Origin: Bacteroides sp.
Lineage (GTDB): Bacteria; Bacteroidota; Bacteroidia; Bacteroidales; Bacteroidaceae
DNA: 64,000 nt
Assembly: GCA_021202275.1 (NCBI GenBank)
Contig: JAJQDI010000016.1
Span: 19,821 to 83,820 of the forward strand
Direction of reading: 5' to 3'
The notes below the pieces were generated by a model. It had not been told where the DNA came from. It worked only from the letters and a program-made list of their open reading frames with translations, and did not search any database. Every line of letters begins with the position of its first letter. Position 1 is the first letter of the stretch. Both the position numbers and the translations under genes were made by a program. This document shows positions 45,244 through 54,302 of this stretch, in pieces.

Positions 45244-45746
45244 GGGGTAAGTATAAAATGAAAGGGGTGAAGAATGGCTGGGAACAGACACCCCGGGTGC
45301 GTTATGCTGTACTTGATATAGAGGGAGGCGATATACTTAATCTTCCGGCTACCCAATTCCCTCTGCAGGATGTTAAATATACAAAGTATTACCTTGATGG
45401 AAAGTTGCGTACCCTTACACCTTCTTCCCCTACACAGGAAGTCAAAGTTATGTATGATACGGAAACAGATCCGGCTACGGCGTCTTTTATTGCACGCTTC
45501 GACAGAAAAATGGTCATGGTAGGCTATCTCAAAGTGCATCTTTGGGTAGAGGCAGAAGGTGCGGACCATATGGATTTATTCATTCTGGCTCAAAAACTGG
45601 ATGTTCACGGCAATCCATTATCCGAGTTCCTTGTTCCCAATCAGGGCGCAATGATGCACGACCTCACAGAACGAGGTGGCCCGGTATTAAGATATAAAGG
45701 CCCGAATGGCCGGTTGCGTATATCTGCCCGGCATTTCGATTGTTGA
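45205..45746 (+). pseudogene. C-terminal fragment of a CocE/NonD (S15) hydrolase
   Basis: Readable from about 45205 (INRKRMEGFLRGKYK) to TGA 45746. NGWEQTPRVRYAVLD, KYTKYYLDGKL, MVGYLKVHLWVEAEGADHMD and LDVHGNPLSEFL match the C-terminal beta-jelly-roll domain of X-Pro dipeptidyl-peptidase-like hydrolases. The alpha/beta-hydrolase domain with the catalytic triad is absent. The 5' boundary is the junction with integrase remnant 2, so this is a deletion or recombination scar. Confidence 0.75.
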
Positions 45747-45855
45747 AAGAGTAAATTTTTGCTCGCTTATAAACTCCCTGCACGTACCTGGCCCAATGTT
45801 TCAAAATACTGATTAAGGCATTAGTGTGTTGTAAGGCATGTGATTTCCCGAAAAT

Positions 45856-45957
45856 ATGCCGCAGGTTTGCGGGACGCTTTCGGGAACTCCGAAAGGATGT
45901 TGCAGGCTAGCGGGAGACTTTCGGAGTTCCCGACAGGATGCCGCCGGGTTGCGGGAA
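45856..45957. repeat. Three 41-nt-spaced direct repeats with an embedded inverted repeat
   Basis: ATGCCGCAGGTTTGCGGGA (45856), ATGTTGCAGGCTAGCGGGA (45897) and ATGCCGCCGGGTTGCGGGA (45938) lie exactly 41 nt apart. Between them TCGGGAACTCCGAAAG (about 45880-45895) is the reverse complement of CTTTCGGAGTTCCCGA (about 45918-45933). The segment is GC-rich against its surroundings. It could fold into a cruciform or an RNA stem. Only three units and no spacer diversity, so not a CRISPR. Confidence 0.8.
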
Positions 45958-45985
45958 GAAACCGGAGATGAAAATAAAGGAATTT

Positions 45986-46459
45986 TTATTTTATGGTTTC
46001 CACTATTTCACATTGCTTTAATACGACCTGGTCGCCTTTTTCGTAATAGCCGCGGACTTCTCCCGTGAAAGTGACCTCATCGCCCTTAGATACTTTCCGT
46101 AGCTTGAGGTAATCGGAGAAAGGAAGAACACAAAGTATCCTGCTTTTTCCACCTTTCTTCTCCGACAATTCAACCGAAGGAAGTGCGTATACATCCGGAC
46201 CTACAAAAACGGCATATCCTTTGATCGTTATTATTTGTTTGCCATATTTCTTTGTCGCTTCGGCTTCATCCTTTTTAAAAGTATCGTAAAGTTCTTTGGC
46301 AGCGATAATAGAATCCGGCTGGTTGGTTTCATTCATTTCGTTCATCTCATTCAGTTCCTGTATTTCATTTGTAATAGTAGCGGCCGGAAGATTCGTAGTT
46401 CCTGCCACTACTAATAACCAAATGAGTATTCCTGTTGTATGAATAATTTGGTGTTTCAT
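45986..46459 (-). CDS. Exported OB-fold (tRNA_anti-like) protein
   Basis: 157 residues. Signal peptide (ILIWLLVVAGTTNLPAATIT). A short Asn/Glu/Met repeat (ELNEMNEMNETNQ) forms the linker. The C-terminal 100 residues fit the OB-fold tRNA_anti-like domain: YGKQIITIKGYAVFVGPDVY, SRILCVLPFSDYLKLRKVSK, GDEVTFTGEVRGYYEKGDQV. Such periplasmic OB proteins are common in Bacteroidales; ligands are unknown. Three bases separate it from the upstream aldo/keto reductase gene, so they form an operon. Confidence 0.75.
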   Translation of the reverse strand: MKHQIIHTTGILIWLLVVAGTTNLPAATITNEIQELNEMNEMNETNQPDSIIAAKELYDTFKKDEAEATKKYGKQIITIKGYAVFVGPDVYALPSVELSEKKGGKSRILCVLPFSDYLKLRKVSKGDEVTFTGEVRGYYEKGDQVVLKQCEIVETIK

Positions 46460-46462
46460 ATC

Positions 46463-47440
46463 TTACATGAATAATCCGTTTTTATCGAGGTTCATTTCCA
46501 GCATAAAAGAGCTGTTGGCCTGGGCTTTTGGAATGAGCTGTTCCATCCTTTCCAAATCGTTCTTTGTAATATTTACATTAATAGCTTTCAGAGAATCATT
46601 TATCTGGGCGACAGTTCTCGAACCGACCAGCGCAATGATATCTTCGCCCTGTGCCAGCACCCAGGCAATGGCCAGTTGAGCCAATGATATTCCTTTTTCG
46701 CGGGCCATGTCTTCCAATGCGGCTGATGCGGAAAGATTATTGTTGATACTGGCACGTGCCGTGGAAGTCAGGTGATTCATGGCTGACAGCTTTTGGGCGG
46801 GTGCACTTCCGCCGACCAGTCCGCCCAGAAGGACATTAAAAGCCACTATGCCGACACCCAATTCGCGGGCTGTGGGCAACAGGTCATCTTCGATATGCCT
46901 GTCCATCAACGAATAGCGCACTTCCACTAAACTGATGGGATGAACCGTATTGGCTCTACGCAATGTAGTGCCGTCTACTTCGGAAATACCGATACTTTTA
47001 ACATATCCGGCCTTTACCATATCGGCAACGGCGCCGATCGTATCTTCTACCGGGATATGAGGATCAATGCGGGCTGGTTGGTATAAATCCACATAGTCGG
47101 TACCCAATCGCTTTAAGGTATAAGCCAGATAATTCTGAACGTGCTCCGGACGACTGTCTATACCGTAAAACCGTCCGTCTGGAGAAAGCATTCCTCCGAA
47201 TTTGACAGAAATAAAGACATCCTCCCGCCTGCGGGTTTTCAGTGCCTCTCGGATTATCATTTCACTTACCCCGTGACCATAAAAGTCGGCTGTATTCAGG
47301 AAGTTCACCCCGGCATCCTGTGCCGTGTGTATGGTTTCGACTCCTGCCCGCGGGTCAGCGGCCATCCTCATGGTGCCCAACCCGATGCGGGAAAGGATGA
47401 AGCCATTTGTCTGTGTACTTACATCTTTTAAATTTTTCAT
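46463..47440 (-). CDS. Aldo/keto reductase
   Basis: About 325 residues from MKNLKDVSTQTNGFILSRIG. TIM-barrel AKR with the catalytic Asp and Tyr in FLNTADFYGHGVSE, Lys in FISVKFGG, the strand TDYVDLYQPARIDP (the usual His position reads P-A-R here), and NADPH-binding end VGSRTVAQINDSL. Substrate unknown. It is divergent from the broken AraC gene, which probably regulated it, and co-transcribed with the OB-fold protein. Intact. Confidence 0.85.
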   Translation of the reverse strand: MKNLKDVSTQTNGFILSRIGLGTMRMAADPRAGVETIHTAQDAGVNFLNTADFYGHGVSEMIIREALKTRRREDVFISVKFGGMLSPDGRFYGIDSRPEHVQNYLAYTLKRLGTDYVDLYQPARIDPHIPVEDTIGAVADMVKAGYVKSIGISEVDGTTLRRANTVHPISLVEVRYSLMDRHIEDDLLPTARELGVGIVAFNVLLGGLVGGSAPAQKLSAMNHLTSTARASINNNLSASAALEDMAREKGISLAQLAIAWVLAQGEDIIALVGSRTVAQINDSLKAINVNITKNDLERMEQLIPKAQANSSFMLEMNLDKNGLFM

Positions 47441-47590
47441 CTTATCAATCTTTATATTTAGTTGCACCCTTCAAAGGTCGGGATAAACATCAATCCCTGA
47501 CAGGGTAATTTTCGACAAATTATAGTCAAATCACGACTATCAATATAAAAATGGTTATATTTACAGTTATATTATTAGTCAATTGCCGCA

Positions 47591-48506
47591 ATGGAGAAGA
47601 TATTAGATTTAAGTTTACAGGAAAAAAGCAAAGAAGTGACCCTCCGGGAATATTCCATCAATCAATTGATGATACGGGAATTTACTCTTTTGTCAGGGCC
47701 GGAAGAAGTGGAAGACAGGTATCCTCTCCGCCTGAAGGACTCCCTGGTAATGCTGGTGCTTTCGGGCGAAATATACATCGAAATGAACTATCAAAGCCAT
47801 ACGCTTGAAAAAAATAGGGTCGTGCAGCTCACCGAGGATGATATCTTATTGAATATCTCCCATTCGCCTGACTTTACCGGATATCTTATACGGATTTCCT
47901 CCGAACTCCGCTCGGAGATAAAGGGTATGACTGCGGGAGTGAAGTTGCAAAAAGCAAATAGGCTAAAACGGGCATATCCAATCCAAAAACTGGATGATAT
48001 GGAATTGGGACGGATAGTGGGCCGTATCCGGAGTATGTAGTCGTATATATCCGACCAGACACATCTATATCGCTCCCTTATCCTCCGCCATGAAGTAATG
48101 AATCTGTATCTCGACCTTGATAACAGCCGGGCAAAAAAAACACGATGCCGGAGAGGTAGCATTCACGCATGCCGACCTACTGCGTGAAAGATTCAGGGAA
48201 ATGCTTGTCGAAAAATGTCGCCATCACCGCGATGTCAGCTTTTATGCCCGCGAACTGTGTGTAAGCCGGGATTATCTTTCCCGGATTATCAGAGAGTATG
48301 ATGGAGGGTCGGCGATAAAGTGGATTACCAACGCTGTTATTACAGAAGCCAAATACCTGATGCACCAACCGGGAAAGACGATTAATGAAATCGCTTTGGA
48401 AATGAATTTCCCGGACCAGTCTACTTTCGGCAAATATTTTAAGAAACACACCGGCATATCGCCCAAAGAATATAAAAAGGGACTGGGTAGCTACGGGATC
48501 AGGTAA
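47591..48506 (+). pseudogene. AraC-family regulator, broken by TAG and a poly-A frameshift
   Basis: N-terminal sensor domain (MEKILDLSLQEKSKEVTLRE, SLVMLVLSGEIYIEMNYQSH) runs to TAG at 48038-48040 in the context RIRSM-stop-SYISDQTHLYRS. The frame continues to the A8 tract at 48133-48140. Removing one A joins it to HDAGEVAFTHADLLRERFRE and the double helix-turn-helix (LCVSRDYLSRIIREYDGGSA, INEIALEMNFPDQSTFGKYF). Two lesions in one gene. Divergent from the aldo/keto reductase, whose likely regulator it was. Confidence 0.85.
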
Positions 48507-48562
48507 AGTATTGTTCAGCAGAAGATTCTGCAAGGAGCTTTTATAGAGACCTGTTATCTGAG

Positions 48563-48982
48563 TCATAAAACCGGGAATGTCTTAGCTATATATTCGGATA
48601 GCAGGGTCGGATTTTTACCGGTAATCCGGCGGTAGGTATCGCTTATATGCGATGGTTTGCGGAAACGGGGCAGGAAATGCAGCATAATCATAACGAAAAT
48701 CATTGGGGTGGTAACGCCCTGCCGTTTTTTATAGAGGAAGAAACGGAGGAGAGAAGGACCTTTGTAGCTTAGTCCCATGTGAGTGATAGCGTTTATAACG
48801 GATACTACTTCCGGGAAACTGAGGTTTTCACCGCCTGTTATTTCTAATGCCTGATAAGTATAGGTCTCAAAATCAAGTAGTAAAGAGGCGGCGACTTCGC
48901 CGATATTGGCTACATTTACCCAGTTAAAGGGGGTGTTAGCGGCAGGCAGTACTATCTTCCGGTTCTTTATACCAGCAGCCAA
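48563..48982 (-). pseudogene. C-terminal part of an NAD(P)-binding epimerase/NmrA-like protein
   Basis: 139 codons: TPFNWVNVANIGEVAASLLL, YQALEITGGENLSFPEVVSV, then a C-terminal helical end (HISDTYRRITGKNPTLLSEY). This is the second half of an atypical short-chain NAD(P)-dependent epimerase/NmrA-like protein. The Rossmann half with the GxxGxxG loop is missing. Upstream sequence is replaced by the Argonaute fragment at about 48985. Confidence 0.7.
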
Positions 48983-48988
48983 TGTTGT

Positions 48989-49651
48989 CGTAAGGTTTTC
49001 TACGATTCAAATGGTCAGGGATTAAAATATAAATTATCCCGGGTTGATGATTATTATCTGGACCATAAAAATAATCCATTTTTATCATATACAGACGCTT
49101 TTCAGTTTGGTGTTTCTATACGGGAATTATTTTATCAATCAATGGATAAACTTCCGGATAGAGTAGTTATTCATAAAAGAACCAGATTTACAGATGATAA
49201 AATGAATGGTATCAAAGCCAGTATTTATAAAATAGACCTTATTGAAATCAATTATGAATCAGATGCACGCTTTGTTGCATTAAAAATTAACAATAATACA
49301 TTACAAGCAGACGGATTCCCTATTTCCAGAGGAACGTGTATTTTAACAAGTCCGTATACAGCTTTATTATGGACCCATGGTATAGTTCCTTCTGTAAGAT
49401 AAAATAATTTTAAATTTTATTTAGGTGGTAGAAGTATACCCTCACCACTAAAAATAACAAAACACTATGGAGAAACCTATATTAATAGAATTGCATCAGA
49501 AATTCTTGGGCTTACTAAGATAAACTGGAATTCTTTTGACTTGTACTCAAAATTACCCTCTACAATTGATTCCTCAAATCAAATAGCTCGAATCGGTAGA
49601 CTTTTATACCGCTCTGAAAGAAAAACTTATGATTATCGACTTTTTATATAG
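48989..49651 (+). pseudogene. Prokaryotic Argonaute remnant (PIWI domain end)
   Basis: One frame with a single TAA at 49400-49402, no start codon. Segments in order: VFYDSNGQGLKYKLSRVDD, FGVSIRELFYQSMDKLPDRV, VIHKRTRFTDDKMNGIKASI, GTCILTSPYTALLWTHGIVP; after the stop GGRSIPSPLKITKHYG, ASEILGLTKINWNSFDLYSK, LPSTIDSSNQIARIGRLL and C-terminal TYDYRLFI. This is the distal PIWI domain of a prokaryotic Argonaute, a defence protein using guide nucleic acids. The N, PAZ and MID regions and most of the catalytic tetrad are gone. Identification is from pattern recognition; the subtype cannot be assigned. Confidence 0.7.
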
Positions 49652-49832
49652 TATGGTATTTTATTAATATAAACATGTATTTAGTAGAAATTATTTTCTA
49701 TATGTCTTTACAAAATCAAAACAAATATTTATCTTTGAATAGAGATTATTCGATACGTAAAATCATGTAAACCCAAGCAAGAAGAACCGTTGCCAAATCG
49801 TTACCTCGTAAAATTGCCTTATTTATAACTCT

Positions 49833-50102
49833 TTGATAAATAGTGAATTTTGTCTATTGGTCTGCTATCTGAAAGAAATCGCTGATTTATGTGGAATCAA
49901 AAAAAGGATTACATTTGATGTAGCCAAACATACCTGTGCTACTACAATTGCTCTGTCAAATGGTCTACCTATGGAGAGTCTTGCTAAATTGTTGGGGTAT
50001 AAGAATATCCGGACAACTCATTTATATGCGCGGATTACGGATATGAAATTAAACGCTGAGATGGAATCTTTAGGAGAGAAGCTCACTGGGATAGATCTTT
50101 GA
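49833..50102 (+). pseudogene. Tyrosine recombinase C-terminal fragment
   Basis: Coding-like from about 49865: YLKEIADLCGIKKRITFDVA, KHTCATTIALSNGLPMESLA, GYKNIRTTHLYARITDMKLN. This is the last third of a Bacteroidetes integrase. The catalytic HxxR box reads DVAK (normally HxAR), so both residues are lost, while the Tyr of HLYARIT is kept. It may be the other end of integrase remnant 1. No start codon of its own in the conserved part. Confidence 0.8.
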
Positions 50103-50210
50103 ATAAGCAATGAATAGATTCGTTTATAAATTATAGTTAGAACTATGGATGTTTTTGTAATTTTATGGAAAGTTTAATGATAGGATTGAAATTAATAAAA
50201 ATATAAAGAA

Positions 50211-50546
50211 ATGGATAAACTGAATATTCTTTGGACAACGGATAATAAAGATACCATATTTAATATGCTCTCCATGTATGCTATAAACTCGAAAAAAAGG
50301 CAATGGTGGAAAGAGGTAAACGTGATATTATGGGGAGCGTCCGTAAAACTTGCCGGTTATGACACGCAAGTTCAGACAGAGATTTTAGAAATGTTGAATA
50401 ATGGCATATCTGTAGAGGCTTGCAAAGATTGTTGTGATACTTTTGATGTTTCAGAAACACTGTCTAAGTTAGGGATAAATGTAAGATATATGGGGCAATA
50501 TTTGACAGAGTATTTAAAAAACGGAGAAAAAGTATTAACCATATAG
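50211..50546 (+). CDS. DsrE-like protein
   Basis: 111 residues. NILWTTDNKDTIFNMLSMYA, VNVILWGASVKLAGYD, ILEMLNNGISVEACKDCCDT and LGINVRYMGQYLTEYLKNGE follow the DsrE/DsrF-like fold, including a Cys pair (CKDCC) in the position of the reactive cysteine. Related proteins handle sulfur or persulfide. The next gene, an MBL-fold protein, begins 27 nt downstream on the same strand, so the two may be co-transcribed. Confidence 0.7.
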   Translation: MDKLNILWTTDNKDTIFNMLSMYAINSKKRQWWKEVNVILWGASVKLAGYDTQVQTEILEMLNNGISVEACKDCCDTFDVSETLSKLGINVRYMGQYLTEYLKNGEKVLTI

Positions 50547-50573
50547 ACAGGCAACTTGCACTTACACTGAAAT

Positions 50574-51380
50574 ATGAAACTGACCGTTTTAGCTGATAAT
50601 AATACATTTATAGACCACTATTATTGTGGAGAACCCGCTCTTAGTTTTTATCTGGAAGATGAAGAAACAAAGATTTTGTTTGATACGGGGTATTCAGATG
50701 TTTTTGTAAAGAATGCAGAGAAGATGCGGATTGATCTTTCCGCTGCGATGCACATTGTTTTGTCTCATGGGCACAATGACCATACAGGTGGATTGGTCTT
50801 TCTGCAGGAAAAGAATTATCTTTTTAATAAACATATTGTAGCCCATCCGGACGTATTTATACCCAGAGAGGAAAATGGGCATTCCATTTGTTCGCCATTG
50901 GATGCGCTGACTATCGCCAAACAATGTGAAGTTTCCTATTCAAAAACACCTTACCAGATCAGTTCCCGTTTTTTGTTTTTAGGGGAAATTCCGGAGTTAC
51001 TGTCTTTTGAAAAAAGAGATTCCATCGGCTTTACCCATACTCCCGATGGTCAGGAAAAAGATTTAGTGATGGACGACTCTGCCTTGGTACATCAAAGTGA
51101 AGCCGGGCTATTCATTATCACCAGATGTTCACATAGTGGCATTTGCACCATCATTGAATATGCCAAACAAGTCTGTCAGCAAGAGAAGATAACAGGAGTC
51201 ATAGGAGGTTTTCATCTGTTCGATCATTCACCCAGACTCCAGCAAACGATTGCCTATTTCAAGGCGAATGACATCGGGCAGATTTATCCCTCCCATTGTG
51301 TATCTTTAACTGCGAAAGCGGAAATGTTTAAATCTTTACCCATTTCTGAGGTTGGAGTAGGATTGACGCTGAATATCTGA
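50574..51380 (+). CDS. MBL-fold metallo-hydrolase
   Basis: 268 residues. MKLTVLADNNTFIDHYYCGE, then FDTGYSDVFVKNAEKM, the metal motif VLSHGHNDHTGG, FIITRCSHSGICTIIEYAKQ (metal His) and a final GGFHLFDHSP...YPSHC, the pattern of the dihydropterin/ribofuranosylaminobenzene synthase-like MBL group. Substrate unknown. It converges on the membrane-protein gene, overlapping it by 45 nt at the 3' ends. Confidence 0.8.
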   Translation: MKLTVLADNNTFIDHYYCGEPALSFYLEDEETKILFDTGYSDVFVKNAEKMRIDLSAAMHIVLSHGHNDHTGGLVFLQEKNYLFNKHIVAHPDVFIPREENGHSICSPLDALTIAKQCEVSYSKTPYQISSRFLFLGEIPELLSFEKRDSIGFTHTPDGQEKDLVMDDSALVHQSEAGLFIITRCSHSGICTIIEYAKQVCQQEKITGVIGGFHLFDHSPRLQQTIAYFKANDIGQIYPSHCVSLTAKAEMFKSLPISEVGVGLTLNI

Positions 51381-52013
51381 GTGGCGTAATTCTTTCAGTC
51401 CCCACGGGATATAACCTGCGCACATTAAAATGCTGCCGACAGTGCTTATCAGTTCTATTTCGGGATTATTTAACAGGAGTAACCCGATAATAATGAGATA
51501 ACCCTGCCATTTGTGTACTATATTCTCTTTTATCAGCCCGATGGTTTGTATAATGGCGCCCAAAGGCAGGAGGGGTAAGAAGTATACTATCCATAGAAGT
51601 CCGGCTTTCTGTACAATTACATCCAGATAAGGGATAAACTGCTGAAACTGGTTTTCCGGAAGTGTATCGAAAGCGGACATGACGAGGCACAACGCTCCTT
51701 TATCAACGGCTAAAATAAATGCCCCGAAGATGCCGATAACTCCGCCCCAGAAACCGTACTTTTTTCCTTTCCCCTGAAGTCTGTTCATTATGCCTATCAT
51801 TCCCGTTATTATGAATGGAACAGCAATCATAACAATAAAATGTCCGATATGATAAAGGCTATTGTTATGAAAGCGGTCGGCAAGATCCTGGGCAGTGTTT
51901 AGCGTTTTCATCCCGATCAAATCGGGATGCATGAGGAAACCAATAAATAACATGATTGGAAAGAGAATAATAGATAGTGCAAAACCTTTGGATTGAATTG
52001 TTTCGATTTTCAT
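51336..52013 (-). CDS. Six-helix membrane protein of unknown function
   Basis: 225 residues, about six hydrophobic helices: GFALSIILFPIMLFIGFLMH, GHFIVMIAVPFIITGMIGIM, GFWGGVIGIFGAFILAVD, LLWIVYFLPLLPLGAIIQTI, YLIIIGLLLLNN, LISTVGSILMCAGYIPWG. No signal peptide or lipobox. It resembles small DUF4386-like membrane proteins but this is not certain. It lies downstream of the membrane-anchored AraC regulator, transcribed in the same direction but from the opposite side of a gap, so it may be its target. Confidence 0.7.
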   Translation of the reverse strand: MKIETIQSKGFALSIILFPIMLFIGFLMHPDLIGMKTLNTAQDLADRFHNNSLYHIGHFIVMIAVPFIITGMIGIMNRLQGKGKKYGFWGGVIGIFGAFILAVDKGALCLVMSAFDTLPENQFQQFIPYLDVIVQKAGLLWIVYFLPLLPLGAIIQTIGLIKENIVHKWQGYLIIIGLLLLNNPEIELISTVGSILMCAGYIPWGLKELRHSDIQRQSYSNLRNG

Positions 52014-52157
52014 ACTGTTTATTTTTAAATGTTAAACGATACAAAGGAAAAGCATTTAATAAGGTGGGTCGTCTCACTCGTGTGAATGGGACTTATTTAT
52101 AAAAAAGAAGAGTCTTACTCATACAAGCAGGACGGGGATTGAATTGATTTTCAGGAG

Positions 52158-53249
52158 TTAGTTGTTGCGGTATTGGGTTGGGGTGAATCCTGTTTTTTGT
52201 TTGAAAATCCGGTTAAAGGTTGATTTGGAATTGAATCCGCAATCATAGGCAATGGCTAGTACGGTTAAGTTCTGATATTGGGAATCCCGCAATCTTTCTT
52301 TTACTTCTTCTATCCGGTAGTTATTAACGAAGTCGTAAAAATTCTGATTAAAAACGGTGTTCAGCACTTGTGTAATGTAATGAGGATAGGTATCTAATGC
52401 GGATGCAAGGTCTTTCAGGGTCAGATCCGTGATAAGATATGGTTTTTCGTTTTGCATATAGCGTGTAAGTTTTTTGGAAAGGGTAGTTGCATCGTCTTGT
52501 TTTAGTCCGTAATTGGCGTATGAATTATCTTTATTGATTATGGATGGTTCTTCTGTTTGTGCCTCATGGTATGGAATGACGATTTGGTTAAACAGGTTGC
52601 TGTGTTTAATTCCTCTGAATCCTAATATATTGACAAATTGCAAAACGACAACGGCAAAAGCATTATATAAGGAAAAAGGATATGAAAAGAACTCATGAAG
52701 TACGATCAATATCAATGCTCCGCTTAACAAAATAATCAACCCGAAAGCCAAAAACCTCATCCAGTCAAAACTTAACTTCTGTATATTGGAGAAATTGCTG
52801 AGTAGAAACTTCTTATAGTGATGGAATAAGCTGGCAGCAAGAATAACAAATAATCCGTTCCATAGAAAGGCTACTATCCTGCTGATGATGGCTGTTTCTG
52901 TAGGATATGAATGGTAAAGAATGAATCCAATAAGAGCAAAAATCAGATATCCAATCAGGGCTATATGTTCTTTTTTGAAATTTTTCGTTGAATTGTTTAT
53001 CAATGATTTGGTACATACATAGAGAAAGAAACCATGTAAACCGGCCAGAATATAACCGGGATAAGCTAAGAAACCAGACCACAGTAAATTTTTATTCTGC
53101 GACACAGAAATACAAAGAATGTTTAGAGTCAAAAACACCAACCATGAGGATAGGTGTTTATCCAGCATACTTTTATTCTTTTTCGTAAGAATCAGTACAC
53201 TGAAAAATAAAGCCTGAAAAGCTGCGATGCAGGATATTATCTGAAACAT
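52158..53249 (-). CDS. Membrane-anchored AraC-family regulator
   Basis: 363 residues. Seven hydrophobic helices fill residues 1-210 (IISCIAAFQALFFSVLIL, LVFLTLNILCISVS, AYPGYILAGLHGFFLYVCT, HIALIGYLIFALIGFILY). A cytoplasmic linker leads to the C-terminal double helix-turn-helix (LTLKDLASALDTYPHYITQV, VLAIAYDCGFNSKSTFNRIF, KQKTGFTPTQYRNN). This 7TM-AraC design is typical of Bacteroidetes and senses a ligand at the membrane. Target unknown. Intact. Confidence 0.9.
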   Translation of the reverse strand: MFQIISCIAAFQALFFSVLILTKKNKSMLDKHLSSWLVFLTLNILCISVSQNKNLLWSGFLAYPGYILAGLHGFFLYVCTKSLINNSTKNFKKEHIALIGYLIFALIGFILYHSYPTETAIISRIVAFLWNGLFVILAASLFHHYKKFLLSNFSNIQKLSFDWMRFLAFGLIILLSGALILIVLHEFFSYPFSLYNAFAVVVLQFVNILGFRGIKHSNLFNQIVIPYHEAQTEEPSIINKDNSYANYGLKQDDATTLSKKLTRYMQNEKPYLITDLTLKDLASALDTYPHYITQVLNTVFNQNFYDFVNNYRIEEVKERLRDSQYQNLTVLAIAYDCGFNSKSTFNRIFKQKTGFTPTQYRNN

Positions 53250-53420
53250 ATTTTTGTTTTAATGACTACAAAGATATCATTTTCGCAAGGATTTATCTTC
53301 CAGGCAGATTGTCGGGCATGCCGGAGTTACGTGCAATGAAAAGTAATTTGTTGCCTGTGCTTTCATATATTCATAGGAAACTATCAAGGATTTCCTGATA
53401 GTTCCCTGTACGTTATTGAA

Positions 53421-53981
53421 TTATTTCAGTTGCTTACCGTCTGAGAAAGCGTTTCCTGCTTTTTCACCTACTTTCAGATAGTCATTGTTGAACGGGTCGA
53501 AAATGATGGGCATTGCCTTTGCGGGGTCTACCTTGCCGTTTTCGTCGAGCACCCGTTCGTCAACGCTTACATTGACAATCTCACCCCGTAGGATACCCGT
53601 TTCCGGATTGAAGTCTATTAGTTTGCATTCTATGGCTATGCTTAGTTCTTCAATCAGGGGAGCATCTACGAATTCTGATTTTACTGCATGAAATCCCGCT
53701 TTAGCAAACTTGTCTGCTACTTTATTGCCCGACACGATGCCTACGTAGTCGCAAGCGGCTACCTGTCCGGCTTCTGCCATACTTACGGTGAAGGCTTTGC
53801 GACTCAGGATATTGGCTGTTGTTTTGTGTCCGGCACTGATGCAGATACTGATTTCTTTCATTTCGCTGATGCCGCCCCATGCTGCGTTCATTGCGTTGGG
53901 GGTGCCGTCTTCGCCATATGTGGCGATGATGAAGACAGGCTGTGGATAACTGAGTGGTTTTGCTCCGAAATTCTTTCTCAT
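53421..53981 (-). CDS. Flavin reductase family protein (flavoredoxin-like)
   Basis: 186 residues. MRKNFGAKPLSYPQPVFIIA, GTPNAMNAAWGGISEMKEIS, CISAGHKTTANILSRKAFTV and ACDYVGIVSGNKVADKFAKA are the FMN-binding split-barrel flavin reductase pattern. Contains single Cys residues near the flavin site, as in flavoredoxins. Normally reduces FMN or passes electrons to other redox proteins. Cytoplasmic. Intact and alone on its strand. Confidence 0.85.
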   Translation of the reverse strand: MRKNFGAKPLSYPQPVFIIATYGEDGTPNAMNAAWGGISEMKEISICISAGHKTTANILSRKAFTVSMAEAGQVAACDYVGIVSGNKVADKFAKAGFHAVKSEFVDAPLIEELSIAIECKLIDFNPETGILRGEIVNVSVDERVLDENGKVDPAKAMPIIFDPFNNDYLKVGEKAGNAFSDGKQLK

Positions 53982-54302
53982 ACTCTGTTCATTTTATTAG
54001 TGGATATTATCTGCAAAAATATAATTTTCTCTATAAAGTATTCCCCGCAAGAAAGACAATTCAAGGTCAGTTCGAGACTATCAGACGTTTTCGTGAATCC
54101 TGTCCTTCACACAAATTTCTTATTGTTTACAAATATGTGCATCGGTGGCGGCATAACCGGGGGCGGGAAAACAGGTGAACTCATATTCGTCAGGTGGGCC
54201 AGCGGGTGATGTGATTATTTTATTAACAAAAAGATATCTGTTTTGGGTATCCTTATTTGAAACAAACAGTGTATGTTTGTATATAGATTAATTGAAAAAA
54301 AC

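Larger units (their letters stand above)
43400..50110. mobile_element. Decayed genomic island next to tRNA-Ser
   Basis: A 6.7-kb stretch in which most genes are cut or broken: two integrase N-terminal halves, the C-terminal end of a hydrolase, a doubly broken AraC gene, the C-terminal part of an epimerase, the C-terminal end of an Argonaute and an integrase C-terminal end. An OB-fold protein and an aldo/keto reductase are intact. Its location beside a tRNA and the integrase at both ends indicate a former integrative element later scrambled. No copy of the tRNA 3' end was found at the right side. Confidence 0.75.

Noticed and set aside
45856..45957. CRISPR array
   Set aside because: Only three imperfect repeats, spacers that are inverted copies of each other, and no cas genes in the window.
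47551..47808. Overlapping frames around the AraC start
   Set aside because: They overlap the true AraC frame out of phase; the family pattern lies only in the frame from 47591.
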